A stretch of 64,000 nt of DNA from Bradyrhizobium sp. CCBAU 53338 (GTDB lineage Bacteria; Pseudomonadota; Alphaproteobacteria; Rhizobiales; Xanthobacteraceae), in NCBI RefSeq assembly GCF_015291665.1, contig NZ_CP030049.1, positions 186,001 to 250,000 on the forward strand, written 5' to 3'. The notes under the pieces are model-generated. The model worked only from the letters and a program-made list of their open reading frames with translations, made no database searches and was not told the DNA's origin. Positions 9,502 through 18,349 of this stretch are shown piece by piece; the first letter of the stretch is position 1; the number at the start of each line of letters is the position of its first letter. The position numbers were made by a program, and so were the translations under genes.

Positions 9502-10712
9502 GCACTACAGAAAACAGATTGCGCGTTTACGAACAGACAAAGCCGCTGTTCAACATTCCGGACGGTGTGACATATCTGGATGGCAATTCGCTTGGTCCGC
9601 TGCCGCTTAGCACGGCTGATCGAATGGGCCGCGTCATCCAGCAGCAGTGGGGCGTCGAGCTGATCCGCGCCTGGAATACTGCCGGCTGGTATGTGCAGCC
9701 GCGCAAGCTGGGTGATCGGATTGCACGGCTTATTGGCGCTGAAACTGGGTCTGTCACCGTTGGCGATACGCTGTCGTTGAAGGTCTATCAGGCGCTCTCC
9801 GCCGCGCTCGAGATGAATCGTGATCGCAAAATCGTGTTGTCGGATACCGGCAATTTCCCGACCGATCTTTATATGGCCGAAGGCTTGATCGCGACCTTGG
9901 GACGCGGGCACCAATTGCGGCTCGTTCGGCCTGAGGAGATAGAGGAATCGCTGTCCGAGGAAATCGCGGTGCTCTATATCACGGAGGTGGACTATCGCAC
10001 GGGGCGGCGTCATAACATGGCCGAGCTCACCGCAAGAGCCCACGCACTGGGCATCGTCACTGTCTGGGACCTCGCACATTCTACCGGCGCGTTGCCCGTC
10101 GATCTCGCACGCGTTGGCGCCGACTTCGCGGCCGGATGCACCTACAAGTATCTCAACGGCGGCCCTGGGGCGCCGGCGTTTCTCTACATTGCGCCGCGCC
10201 ATGCTGATCACGCGCGGCCTGCTCTGTCGGGCTGGATGGGCCACGCCAAGCCCTTCGCCTTCGATCTCGGCTATGCACCAGCAGTTGGCATTGAGCGCAT
10301 GAGGATCGGCACTCCGCCCGTGCTCGCTATGGCAGCGCTGGAAGCCTCGCTCGATATCTGGGACCGCATCGACATGCATGAAGTCCGCGCTCGCTCGCTC
10401 GAGCTCGCCGATCTGCTGATTGGCGAAGTCGAGCGTCTCTGCCCGCAGCTCAGGCTGGTGACGCCGCGCTCGCATGAAGAGCGAGGCTCACAGGTTTCGT
10501 TCGCATTTGAAAGGGGCTACGCAGCGATGCAAGCCCTGATTGCCCATGGCGTGATCGGCGACTTTCGGGCGCCCGACATCATGCGGTTCGGTATCACCCC
10601 GCTTTATATCGGCAAGGCCGAAGTGATGAGAGCAATCGAGGTGATCGAGCGGGTATTTACGCGGGAGCTTTGGCGGCGGCCAGAATATGACGTTGTGCAT
10701 GCCGTGACATGA
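9498..10712 (+). CDS. kynU: Kynureninase
   Basis: The 404-residue PLP enzyme hydrolyses kynurenine to anthranilate and alanine. The PLP lysine is in [15 protein letters not shown] near residue 218, the aspartate segment is [10 protein letters not shown], and [11 protein letters not shown] at the N-terminus is diagnostic for kynureninase. It overlaps kynA by 4 bp. With TDO it forms a tryptophan-to-anthranilate route, and the released anthranilate could be used for NAD-independent or siderophore-like chemistry or excreted. It is full length with no sign of decay. Confidence 0.95.
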   Translation: MSTTENRLRVYEQTKPLFNIPDGVTYLDGNSLGPLPLSTADRMGRVIQQQWGVELIRAWNTAGWYVQPRKLGDRIARLIGAETGSVTVGDTLSLKVYQALSAALEMNRDRKIVLSDTGNFPTDLYMAEGLIATLGRGHQLRLVRPEEIEESLSEEIAVLYITEVDYRTGRRHNMAELTARAHALGIVTVWDLAHSTGALPVDLARVGADFAAGCTYKYLNGGPGAPAFLYIAPRHADHARPALSGWMGHAKPFAFDLGYAPAVGIERMRIGTPPVLAMAALEASLDIWDRIDMHEVRARSLELADLLIGEVERLCPQLRLVTPRSHEERGSQVSFAFERGYAAMQALIAHGVIGDFRAPDIMRFGITPLYIGKAEVMRAIEVIERVFTRELWRRPEYDVVHAVT

Positions 10713-10880
10713 GCGCTTAGCAATGCGTGCGTCTCCACCAAGTCTGCTCACACACAATACCCTGCTGCGAGATAGCAGGTACTCGTCTGGCGGGTGTCCC
10801 TTTCCCCGACACAAAATCGTGTTACAGTCTGTGCATACTAGTGCTCGCTGGGATTTTGCATCACCTTCCCTTGGCTGGCT

Positions 10881-10930
10881 AAACGCCGCTCGCATCGGTT
10901 TTTCAAGCGGGCGGCGTTTTTGCCTTTTTG
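10881..10930 (+). terminator. Rho-independent terminator after the kyn genes
   Basis: The arms AAACGCCGCTCGC (10881-10893) and GCGGGCGGCGTTT (from 10907) pair at 12 of 13 positions and are followed by two T runs. It lies about 170 bp after kynU and probably ends that operon. Confidence 0.7.
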
Positions 10931-10953
10931 TGTTTACCGCCTTGAGCCAAACG

Positions 10954-10979
10954 AAAAAGCCCCGGTTTGCCGCCGGGAC
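10954..10979 (-). terminator. Terminator-like hairpin on the minus strand
   Basis: Read on the minus strand, GTCCCGG and CCGGGGC form a 7-bp stem with one G-T pair, followed by TTTTT. It sits next to the plus-strand terminator, so it would end a minus-strand transcript arriving from the gene-poor interval above 11 kb. No minus-strand gene is recognisable there. Confidence 0.45.
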
Positions 10980-11359
10980 CTCCCTTTTCCGATATACGCA
11001 TTTAAGCTGTGTCGGGTGGGACTGAGGAAGCACCCGACGATCTCCGCCTAACCGCGGTGTCCTAATTCATCGTTACGGAGTCCGAATTAGGATTGAACCT
11101 ACAGATAGGCATGCATGCCGTTCCCGAGCGCCCCCGGCGAGGAGCTCCGCTCCTCGTTCCGCGACGGATCGAAGCAGGATGGAGTGCGTCGTTTCGGCGT
11201 AGAGAAGAAGGGAGTGTTCGAATGAACGGTGCCTTCTGGTTATTGCTCTTACTAGCCCGGCTTATCGGTGTCGGAAACGACTGAAACTCCGAAATTTGAG
11301 CGGGATCACCCTAACGTTTTTTGGAACGACTAAAATGCGCGAGCACCTAGTGGTTCAGC
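10980..11359. other. No recognisable gene
   Basis: Only short frames without motifs are present. The minus-strand terminator at its left edge hints that a small RNA or lost gene may have been here. Confidence 0.35.
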
Positions 11360-11625
11360 TCAGTGATTTTGACTCTTTGCGGTGGCTGGATAGGCGCGGC
11401 CGAGTTTGGCGCGTGCTTTGTCAGGTTGCGAACATCCACTTGATGCGAGCTCGAGTTTTGCTTCGCCGGCTTTGCCATGCTGCGATCTCGTTTCGGGACC
11501 TTTTGGGGTCGTCGATGCGGCGGCCAAGACACTGGCGCTGAAACACGCTGATCTCGCACTCGACCATGATGAGCCAACTGGCGTGTTTCGGGGTGTAGTG
11601 ACCTGCCGGCCAAGCCGTCTGGCCC
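11360..11625 (-). pseudogene. IS630-family transposase remnant (C-terminal end)
   Basis: One minus-strand frame reads HYTPKHASWLIMVECEI and then a QRQCLGRRIDD segment, which is the conserved end of the IS630 DDE transposase. The frame then shifts, and the tail KARAKLGRAYPATAKS is found in another frame. The N-terminal two thirds are gone. It is inactive debris of a former insertion. Confidence 0.75.
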
Positions 11626-11824
11626 CCTCGCCCGCAACCGTCGAATTTTTTGGTCGCGCGCCTTCCGGCGCCGTCGTCGCAATGCCCACTTCCCGATCGA
11701 AATTATTTCGAAAAATGATAAGAAAAGGCGCGTCACGGAAAGCGACCAGAAAGATCTGCTGTCATCGGCAAATCAAGCAGACTTCATGATCTTCACGGTC
11801 CCGAACGGTATGCTACAATGTGCA

Positions 11825-12128
11825 TTACACGGAGTGCCCAAGCCCCATCTTTCGTCGACGTGACCTGCCACTCATCATGTGGGACAAAACGGCGTGTGGC
11901 AGTTTTAGCCTACCGATCAAATAGCCTTGTGCTGCGTTGCAGCCGAGTTTGGGCAACCACGACCATTGCTGCTCCGTTTCGATACCCTCGGCCAGCAGCG
12001 GTATTCCAAGACTCCTGGTCCTGCTCACGATGGCACGCATGATCGCGTCGGAGCGCTGGTTGGTTCCAAGCTCCGCGACGAAGGGGCGATCGACTTTGAT
12101 GCGATCGAATAGGAAAGCGTGGAGGTAA
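11825..12128 (-). pseudogene. EAL-domain protein fragment
   Basis: The minus strand reads DYLHAFLFDRIKVDRPFV, then IMRAIVSRTRSLGIPLLAEG, then ETEQQW and CNAAQGYLIGR. This is the C-terminal half of an EAL (cyclic-di-GMP phosphodiesterase) domain. The catalytic N-terminal part, including the EAL motif itself, is missing. The fragment ends abruptly near 12128, where a Fic fragment starts on the other strand, which marks a recombination junction. It cannot be functional. Confidence 0.8.
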
Positions 12129-12597
12129 TCGACTGACTTGGCTTCACGAGGAATACCACGCCTATCTGCAGGCTGCTGACGAGCCGCGTCGCGGCGACCT
12201 CGATAGCCGAGGCAATCTTACGATGGCAGGGCTTCTTGATTTCTGCAAATTCTTCCTGGCCACCTGTGTTGACCAGGTCAACTTCATGGCCGGGCTTTTG
12301 GAGCCGGAAGAATTACTGAGGCGGATGGAGATTTGGACCGAGGAGGAGACGCGTGCAAAGCGCCTTCCAAAGGGTTCATGGCCTTTGCTGCGCGAAGCGG
12401 TCATGGCGGGCGAATATGCTCGGGGCCCTGCGCGCGGCCTCACCGGCTACAAAGAGCGCCAGGCGCGGGCGGTGCTCAACTCCCTTATTGAAAAGGGTTA
12501 CCTCGTCTCGTCCACAACACGCTCGCCGGTGAAGCTCGGCTTCCCAACTGCGGTTGTCGATCGTTGGTTTCCAACACTGTATCAGCCAACCGCTTAG
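12122..12597 (+). pseudogene. Fic-family protein fragment (C-terminal part)
   Basis: The plus frame runs through LTWLHEEYHAYLQAADEPRR, GDLDSRGNLT, FCKFFLATCVDQVNFM, LLEPEELLRRMEIW and GYKERQARAVLNSLIEKGYL. This matches the C-terminal half of a Fic family protein with a winged-helix tail. The catalytic HPFx[D/E]GNGR region is absent and there is no start codon for the fragment; stop codons precede it at 12097. It abuts the EAL fragment, so both were truncated in one event or by successive rearrangements. Confidence 0.78.
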
Positions 12598-12681
12598 AGC
12601 CACACGCCAGCCCGCTGCAGATTCGGTCCTGTTACCGCCGCCTCAGAAATTCCGGTATCGAAGGCGGAACCCTGGGGTCAA

Positions 12682-12689
12682 CATTGGGT
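12682..12689. repeat. Left 8-bp target duplication of IS66
   Basis: CATTGGGT directly precedes the left IS66 end. The identical sequence follows the right end at 15864-15871. Confidence 0.92.
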
Positions 12690-12773
12690 GTAACCGGCAT
12701 GAGCCCCCCACCTGGGCATCGCGCGAATGAGCTGCGATACAGCCTGGCATGAACTGTTTTTTGGAGGTGGGCT

Positions 12774-13247
12774 ATGGCAGATGCCATGCATGAAGCCAGG
12801 CTTGATGCCAGGCAGGAAAGCGGCTCCTATCGTCGGATCGAGGTGATCACAGGGCAGCGTCGACGACGGCGCTGGACGGCTGAAGAGAAGGCTCGGATCG
12901 TGGCCGAGAGCTTCGAGGAAGGGGCCAATATTTCCGAGGTCGCTCGGCGCCATGGCGTTGTCCGTGGGTTGCTGACGGTGTGGCGGCGCAAGTTCGCGAC
13001 GGCAGTGAGCTTTCAGGCGCCAGGCTTCGTGCCGGTCCGGATCGCTTCCGAGAGCGGTCCGGCGACGGCAGACGAGTCGGACCGGTTAGCGTGCGCGCAT
13101 AAGGTGCCGCCGCAGATGGCATCGGCTCCAGGCAAGCTTGGCGGAATGATCGAGATCGAGCTGGGCGGGGCACGCATCCGGGTCGAGCCCGGAGTGGAGC
13201 TGGCGACGCTTTCGACAGTGCTATCGGCGCTTCGGGGCATCCGTTGA
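12774..13247 (+). CDS. tnpA: IS66 TnpA-like protein
   Basis: This is a 157-residue IS66 OrfA. The helix-turn-helix region (WTAEEKARIVAESFEEGANI followed by SEVARRHGVVRGLLTVWRRK) is typical of the TnpA group and gives DNA binding. The C-terminal part ends in the family-like IRVEPGVELATL segment. The stop overlaps the tnpB TTG start by a few bases (TTGA), as usual in IS66. Confidence 0.9.
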   Translation: MADAMHEARLDARQESGSYRRIEVITGQRRRRRWTAEEKARIVAESFEEGANISEVARRHGVVRGLLTVWRRKFATAVSFQAPGFVPVRIASESGPATADESDRLACAHKVPPQMASAPGKLGGMIEIELGGARIRVEPGVELATLSTVLSALRGIR

Positions 13248-13598
13248 TTGCATTACGGTCTGACCTCAAGGTGGTGCTGGCGGCACAGCCAGTCGACTTT
13301 CGCAAGTCGGTGCACACGCTGTCGGCGCTGGTGAGCGAAGCGTTGCACGCGAACCTCGTATTGCGGCGACATCTTCGTGTTCCGCAGCAAGCGCGCGGAC
13401 AGAGTGAAGCTTCTGGCATGGGATGGTAGCGGCATGGTGCTGGTGACGAAGTGGCTGCACCAGGGACACTTCACCTGGCCGCCGGTCCGCGACGGCGTGG
13501 TGCATCTGAGTGCGACACAACTCGCGATGCTGCTCGACGGACTTGAGTGGACGCGTGTTTCACACAAGCCTGTGAAGCAGCCGGCCGTTGTCGGCTGA
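13244..13598 (+). pseudogene. tnpB: IS66 TnpB-like protein, frameshifted
   Basis: The N-terminal half reads DLKVVLAAQPVDFRKSVHTL from the TTG at 13244. The C-terminal half (FVFRSKRADRVKLLAWDG and onwards) is in the next frame from about 13365. Around 13353 the coding sequence has one extra T (AACCTCGTATTG, where AACCCGTATTG would restore the frame). The shift ends the first frame at 13429. Either the gene is broken or the shift is a sequencing error; TnpB is needed for IS66 transposition. Confidence 0.85.
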
Positions 13599-13648
13599 GA
13601 GGCGAAGATTTTGCTGGAGCCTGTGATGGGCGGATATATCGTTCGATC

Positions 13649-15208
13649 ATGGCGATTCGTCCCGAAGCTCTTCCGACCGATGCAGCGGCTCTGGCCGAGA
13701 TGGTGCTCGCGCTTGACGCCGAGAACGAGAAGCTACGTGTGGCGATGCAGACGCTGAAGGAGATGATCTTCGGCAAGCGCTCAGAGCGGCTGGCGGCGAT
13801 CGTGGCCGAGCAGCTCGCGCTCGAACTGGACGATCTCGCGACTGGCGTCACATCACCTGCGCCAGCCAACGACGATTTGCCTGCGACGAAGCCGGCTGGG
13901 AAGCCGCGCAAGAAGGCGAGGCGCAACATCGGCGCGCTACCCAAGCATTTGCCTCGCTGCGAGCAGGTGCTCGAGCCAGACACGACAGCGTGCCCGTGCT
14001 GCCAGGGCCTTCTGCACCGGATCGGCGAGGATGTGAGCGAGGTACTGGACGTGATCCCGGCGATCCTGCGGGTACTGCGCACGATTCGTCCCAAATACGC
14101 CTGCCGCGGCTGCACCGACGGCGTGGTGCAGGCGAAGGTGCTGCCGCGTCTGATCGACAGCGGCATGGCATCGACGGCACTCGTGGCTCACGTGGTGATC
14201 TCGAAGTTCGCCTGGTATCTGCCGCTGTACCGCCAGGTGCAGATCCTGGCCGGTCAGGGCCTTCATCTCGACCGCGCGACGCTCGCCGGCTGGGTGAAGC
14301 GTGCGGCATGGTGGCTTAAGAGTCTTTATGAGCTTCAGCTGCGGACGATCCAGGCTTCGCCGCGGCTGTTCTGCGACGAGACGCCGATGCCGGTGCTCGA
14401 TCCCGGACGACATCGCACTCGTATCTGCCAGTTCTGGGCGCATGCGATGGATGATCGCCCATGGGGTGGCCCATCGCCGCCGGCGGTCGCCTATGTGTTT
14501 GCGGATGGCCGCGGCACCGAGGAGATCGCCGGGCAATTGGCCGGCTTCTCCGGCATTCTGCAGGTGGATGGCTATGCCGCCTACAAAGCGCTTGCCCGCG
14601 GTCAAGGCGGGGCGATCCAGCTGGCTTTTTGTCTCGCGCATGCCCGACGCAAATTCGTCGAGGTGTACAAGACGATGCAGTCGCCGTTCGCTCACGAAGT
14701 GATCGAGCGCCTGCAAGCGGTCTACGCCATCGAGGCCGAGATCCGTGGCTTGAGCGCCGAACAGCGGCTTGCCGCCCGCCGCACCAGGTCCGCACCGCTG
14801 ATGGAGGTGCTGAAGGCGCGACTGACCTCGATGCTCGACCACCTGTTCTCCCAATCGAAGCTAGTGGAGGCCATCAACTATACGCTCAATCACTGGGACG
14901 GACTGACGCTATTTCTCCGCGATGGCCGCGTCGAGGTCGACAGCAACACCGTCGAGCGTTCAATGCGCCCGATTGCGATGGGGCGCCGTAACTCATTGTT
15001 CAGCGGCAGCGAGGGCGGCGCCGAGAGCTGGGCAATCCTTGCGTCGCTGGTCAATACGGCAAAGCTCCACGAACTCGATCCGCAGGCCTATCTGGCCGAT
15101 GTGCTGGAGCGCATCGTCTCCGGTCAGACCAAGAGCCACCAGCTGCACGAACTTCTCCCCTGGAACTGGAAGGCGACCCGCGAGCTCAGCGCACGGGTGG
15201 CCGCATGA
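13649..15208 (+). CDS. tnpC: IS66 transposase TnpC
   Basis: The 519-residue DDE transposase of IS66 has an N-terminal leucine-zipper-like region and the LKEMIFGKRSERLA segment. A CxxC-type zinc finger (CPCCQGLLHRIGEDVSEVLD) follows, then the catalytic core with CDETPMPVLDPG, LQVDGYAAYKAL and a C-terminal EVDSNTVERSMRPIAMGRRN glutamate segment. ATG at 13649 is preferred; the longer frame from 13547 covers the end of tnpB. It is intact. Confidence 0.93.
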   Translation: MAIRPEALPTDAAALAEMVLALDAENEKLRVAMQTLKEMIFGKRSERLAAIVAEQLALELDDLATGVTSPAPANDDLPATKPAGKPRKKARRNIGALPKHLPRCEQVLEPDTTACPCCQGLLHRIGEDVSEVLDVIPAILRVLRTIRPKYACRGCTDGVVQAKVLPRLIDSGMASTALVAHVVISKFAWYLPLYRQVQILAGQGLHLDRATLAGWVKRAAWWLKSLYELQLRTIQASPRLFCDETPMPVLDPGRHRTRICQFWAHAMDDRPWGGPSPPAVAYVFADGRGTEEIAGQLAGFSGILQVDGYAAYKALARGQGGAIQLAFCLAHARRKFVEVYKTMQSPFAHEVIERLQAVYAIEAEIRGLSAEQRLAARRTRSAPLMEVLKARLTSMLDHLFSQSKLVEAINYTLNHWDGLTLFLRDGRVEVDSNTVERSMRPIAMGRRNSLFSGSEGGAESWAILASLVNTAKLHELDPQAYLADVLERIVSGQTKSHQLHELLPWNWKATRELSARVAA

Positions 15209-15831
15209 CCCGCCGCCGCCGTTCATCATCTTCATCATCGATGGCGGCAGCCGCGATGCCGCTCGACGAACTTGAGCCTTGGCTACAGGCTCGTGCCGAG
15301 CAGCATCCCGTCGCCACCAGTCTTCCCATGCTCGACGGCTATGTCGCCGCGATCGTGGCCGGGCCGGTGTCGATGAGTCCGCTCGACTGGATCTGTCCGC
15401 TGCTCGCCATCGACGCCGACGCATTCAACCATGGCGGCACGCCGGAGTTCGCCGCGATTTCGGCCGTCGCGCTGCGCCACAACGACATCAGTAATGTTCT
15501 TTCCACCGCACCACATCGGTTCGCACCGGTCCATGGCCGCAAGCCGAATGGCGACGTTGATGCGCGGCCGTGGTGTCAGGGATTCCATGCCGCCATGCGG
15601 TTGCGACTATCAGCCTGGGGCCCACTGCTCGACGTCAGCAACATACACCACGGCTTGCTCCTGCCCATCCTGCTGCATTGCGTCGACGATCAAGGGCGTC
15701 CACTGCTTGGACCACCAAGGAAAGGCCGCGAGACCGAGGAATTCCTGCGCAACGCCCATGCCGACATTCCGGACGTCGTCGAGGCCATGCGTCAGTACTG
15801 GATGCCGACCCGCTACGCTCGCACAGGCTGA
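15205..15831 (+). CDS. UPF0149/YecA-like IS66 accessory protein
   Basis: The 208-residue product resembles the UPF0149 (YgfB/YecA) family. PMLDGYVAAIVAGPVSMSP near residue 40 is the typical family entry motif. ATG overlaps the tnpC stop (ATGA), so it is carried by the element. Such genes travel with some rhizobial IS66 elements; their role in transposition is unknown. The serine-rich start (RRRRSSSSSS) is low complexity. Confidence 0.8.
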   Translation: MTRRRRSSSSSSMAAAAMPLDELEPWLQARAEQHPVATSLPMLDGYVAAIVAGPVSMSPLDWICPLLAIDADAFNHGGTPEFAAISAVALRHNDISNVLSTAPHRFAPVHGRKPNGDVDARPWCQGFHAAMRLRLSAWGPLLDVSNIHHGLLLPILLHCVDDQGRPLLGPPRKGRETEEFLRNAHADIPDVVEAMRQYWMPTRYARTG

Positions 15832-15863
15832 TCACTGCAGACGTGGGAGCTCATACCGGTTAC

Positions 15864-15871
15864 CATTGGGT
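15864..15871. repeat. Right 8-bp target duplication of IS66
   Basis: CATTGGGT follows the right IS66 end. Its last T is also the first base of the TTGACA -35 box of hicAB. Confidence 0.92.
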
Positions 15872-15909
15872 TGACAGTCTACACATAGTGTGTATAAATA
15901 CACACTATG
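15871..15909 (+). promoter_or_regulatory. hicAB promoter and operator
   Basis: TTGACA (15871-15876) and TATAAA (15893-15898) are spaced by 16 bp. A perfect 12-bp inverted repeat, CATAGTGTGTAT and ATACACACTATG, with 2 bp between the arms (15884-15909), covers the -10 box and ends on the hicA start codon. HicB carries a DNA-binding domain, so autorepression through this palindrome is very likely (inference). Confidence 0.85.
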
Positions 15910-16095
15910 AAAAGCCGGGAAATTATCTCGATCCTTCAAGGGGATGGATGGTTTGAGGTGGGCCGGAAAGGCAGCCATGTGCAGTTCAAACATCCATTCA
16001 AGAAGGGTCGCGTAATTGTTCCGCACCCCGAACGGGATGTCCCACTCGGGACACTGAAGAGTATTGAAAAGCAGTCAGGTCTCAAACTGAGGTAA
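15907..16095 (+). CDS. hicA: HicA toxin (mRNA interferase)
   Basis: The 62-residue product has the HicA dsRBD-like fold: an N-terminal REIISILQGDGWFEVGRKGS and the catalytic histidine in GSHVQFKHP, followed by HPERDVPLGTLKSIEKQ. HicA toxins cleave mRNA and are held inactive by HicB. The start codon is the end of the operator palindrome, so the leader is very short. hicB starts 5 bp downstream. Confidence 0.93.
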   Translation: MKSREIISILQGDGWFEVGRKGSHVQFKHPFKKGRVIVPHPERDVPLGTLKSIEKQSGLKLR

Positions 16096-16100
16096 GCGCC

Positions 16101-16499
16101 ATGCGTAACTATATTGGTCTTATCCATAAGGATGCCGACAGCGATTTCGGCGTCTCATTTCCAGACTTCCCCGGAGTGATCACGGCAGGCAAAAGCCTTG
16201 ATGACGCTCGTGCTATGGCAGAGGAAGCCCTCACCCTTCATATCGAGGGTCTTGCTGAAGATGGAGAAGCCATTCCGGAGCCCTCTACTCTAGAGGATGT
16301 TATGGCAGATCCTGATCATCGAACTGGGGTAGCTATTTTGGTGTCGGTCAAACCCGAACAACCAAAGGCTATACGTGTGAATGTCACCCTTCCTGAGGAC
16401 GTTCTGAATCAGATCGACAAATATGCTGAAGCGCACGGCTTTACGAGATCGGGCCTCCTAACTCAGGCCGCGAAGAGACTCATAGGAGAAGCAGCCTAA
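16101..16499 (+). CDS. hicB: HicB antitoxin
   Basis: The 132-residue antitoxin has the degenerate RNase H-like N-terminal domain (FGVSFPDFPGVITAGKSLDD, AMAEEAL) that blocks HicA. A ribbon-helix-helix DNA-binding tail follows (IRVNVTLPEDVLNQIDKYAE, GFTRSGLLTQAAKRL). It neutralises HicA and probably represses the operon at the 15884-15909 palindrome. It is intact. Confidence 0.93.
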   Translation: MRNYIGLIHKDADSDFGVSFPDFPGVITAGKSLDDARAMAEEALTLHIEGLAEDGEAIPEPSTLEDVMADPDHRTGVAILVSVKPEQPKAIRVNVTLPEDVLNQIDKYAEAHGFTRSGLLTQAAKRLIGEAA

Positions 16500-17159
16500 A
16501 TCAAGGCTCTGAGTTCATTCGAAAAAGACCGCAATACGATCAGACGGACGCATTGCGGAATGGGCACCGCTATGTGGGCCGATGCGATGTTGACGCTGTT
16601 CAAAGCGACATGCCGAGACGCAGGTTGAATTCTGCCGATCGGCACGAGCGTGGTCCCCGGCACTGTTACGTTGCACCCCCGGACTCCTCGGCACTCCGAG
16701 CCTGCGCGCCTTGATCTGCGTCGACAGCACCGTGAGCCACGTTCGATGGAACGAGGCGTGGGATTGCAGTTTGATGGCGAAAGCATTTGGACGAGGTGAA
16801 TTCCGGCTCCGGCAGCAATTCGGTTGCGGGGGCCGAGTTCGTTGTCAGACGGCCAGCCGTAGGCTCAACGGATAGCCAATACCGAATAAAGGCCGGCGGC
16901 GTGGACAGTGGTCGGCCAGTTGCGACGGATGCGAAGAAGGCCGCGGTTGAACATGACGCGAGCATCCATGGCCGTGGACCACCTGGACGATCCGCTTAGC
17001 TCTCGCGGCATAGTTTGCCTGCCCATAGTTCCAAATTTGCCAGTTCTAAATTTTTCATCCGCCAATACCGGCATAAGAGAACGGATTTATTTCGATGAAG
17101 CAGCCGGAGCGCCTCTTCGATTCTGAGCCGCAGCCATCTTCCGGAATTCGCTCTATGGC
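16500..17159. other. No recognisable gene
   Basis: Short frames on both strands show no motif. A run encoding KHLDE-like residues near 16785 faintly recalls one near 30865, which may reflect old shared debris. Confidence 0.3.
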
Positions 17160-18349
17160 CCCTTGGGGCCGACCGAGATCTTGTCAGGACCGACCTCGGG
17201 ACTGACGTTTGCGAGAACCGGCTCTTCGCCGAACGGGCGGTTGATGATGGCAAGCGCCTCCGAGGCGGCGTACGCGGTTGCGCGCGTAGCCGGTCCGCTC
17301 CCGTAGGATGCCCACCTCTTCCAGCTGCGCGATGCCCTGGTTGATCTGGGCGGTAGAGATGTCGAGAAGTTCGCGGAGCCGTTTCGCCGTCACGACCGGA
17401 TAGTTGTGAAGCTCGTCCAGCGCCCGAAGAGCCGCAGAAACCCTTACGGAATTTCCGGCGACCCCTCCAGCGTTCGGACAACTCCGACAGCGCCTGCCGG
17501 GTGCGGATGAGCTCTTCAACGGTGGCGGTCACGGCGTCGGCCATGAACGTGATGATCGGCTCCCAGTCGAGCCGCTGCTGGGCGTTCTTGAGGGATGCGT
17601 AGTACGTGCCCTTCTTGCTTTCGATGTAGGGAGAAAGGTACAGCGGTACACGCTTCTCCGCCGCCATCATGAGCGGGAGGAGGAGACGACCCACGCGACC
17701 GTTGCCGGCGCGAAAGGGGTGTACCGCTTCGAAATGGGCGTGCGCAATGGCCATGCGCGTGATGAACCCTTGAGTCATCTGCTGCATGCCCTCGTTCCGG
17801 AGGTAGTCGACCGCCTGAGCGAGGCAATCTGGCACGTCGGGTGGGGGTGGAGGATTTATACTTGAATATGCGATGTCTTTGTTCCCGCCGATCCAGACTA
17901 CGCGCGTTCGGAAGTCGCCGGGATCGTCCTGATAATCCGGGTCGTCCTTCATCACGCGCGATGGAGATCCTTGATCGATCAATAGTGAAGACGCCGTAGC
18001 CAAGCTCGGTGGCCCGCGGGACAAACCTATCGAGGGCGACGGCGTAGCTGCAGACCTGGCGTGCCTCGTTGCGGGCGCCGTCATCGCCCGTCTCTTCGAC
18101 GGAAAGCAGTTCGTCGAGAGTGCTCTGGGTGCCTTCGATCGACGAGGAACTGACCGCCTCGCGCCTGGTAAGGATGGCGTTGACCGTCCCGAATGCCGCT
18201 TGTGCCGCTTCCAGGGCTTTCGCTGCACCGGGGGCGAATACGCCGTCCTCTGGAGGTGCCGGTGGAACGATCCCGTAGTGGGAATCGTAGGGTGGCGGAA
18301 GCCGTTTTAGGGTTTCCCGGATGGTGCGGCTGAGATCGCTACGCTTCAT
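17160..18349 (-). pseudogene. Fic-family protein gene with several frameshifts
   Basis: Read from 18349, the first frame gives the Fic N-terminal domain (RETLKRLPPPYDSHYG), the inhibitory helix (SSSSIEGTQS) and LSVEETGDD. A shift near 17960 leads to MKDDPDYQDDPGDFRTRVVW, AHAHFEAVHPFRAGNGRVGR and PLYLSPYIESKKGTYY. Another shift near 17450 leads to the winged-helix tail LDELHNYPVVTAKRLRELL, and a further shift near 17270 precedes the last 35 residues. In the Fic motif the usual D/E before GNGR is alanine (HPFRAGNGR), so metal binding would be impaired even if the frame were whole. Confidence 0.85.

Larger units (their letters stand above)
12690..15863 (+). mobile_element. IS66-family insertion sequence (3174 bp)
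   Basis: The element has tnpA, tnpB and tnpC plus a UPF0149-type accessory gene. Both ends start with GTAACCGG; 14 of the first 15 terminal bases match between the left end (GTAACCGGCATGAGC) and the inverted right end (GTAACCGGTATGAGC). Exact 8-bp copies of CATTGGGT flank it, which is the duplication length expected for IS66. The perfect duplication argues for a fairly recent insertion. tnpB carries a frameshift, so this copy may be unable to transpose alone. Confidence 0.95.

Noticed and set aside
9435..10475. Long minus-strand frame opposite kynU
   Set aside because: Shadow of kynureninase; no motif.
13937..14854. Minus-strand frame opposite tnpC
   Set aside because: Shadow of the IS66 transposase.
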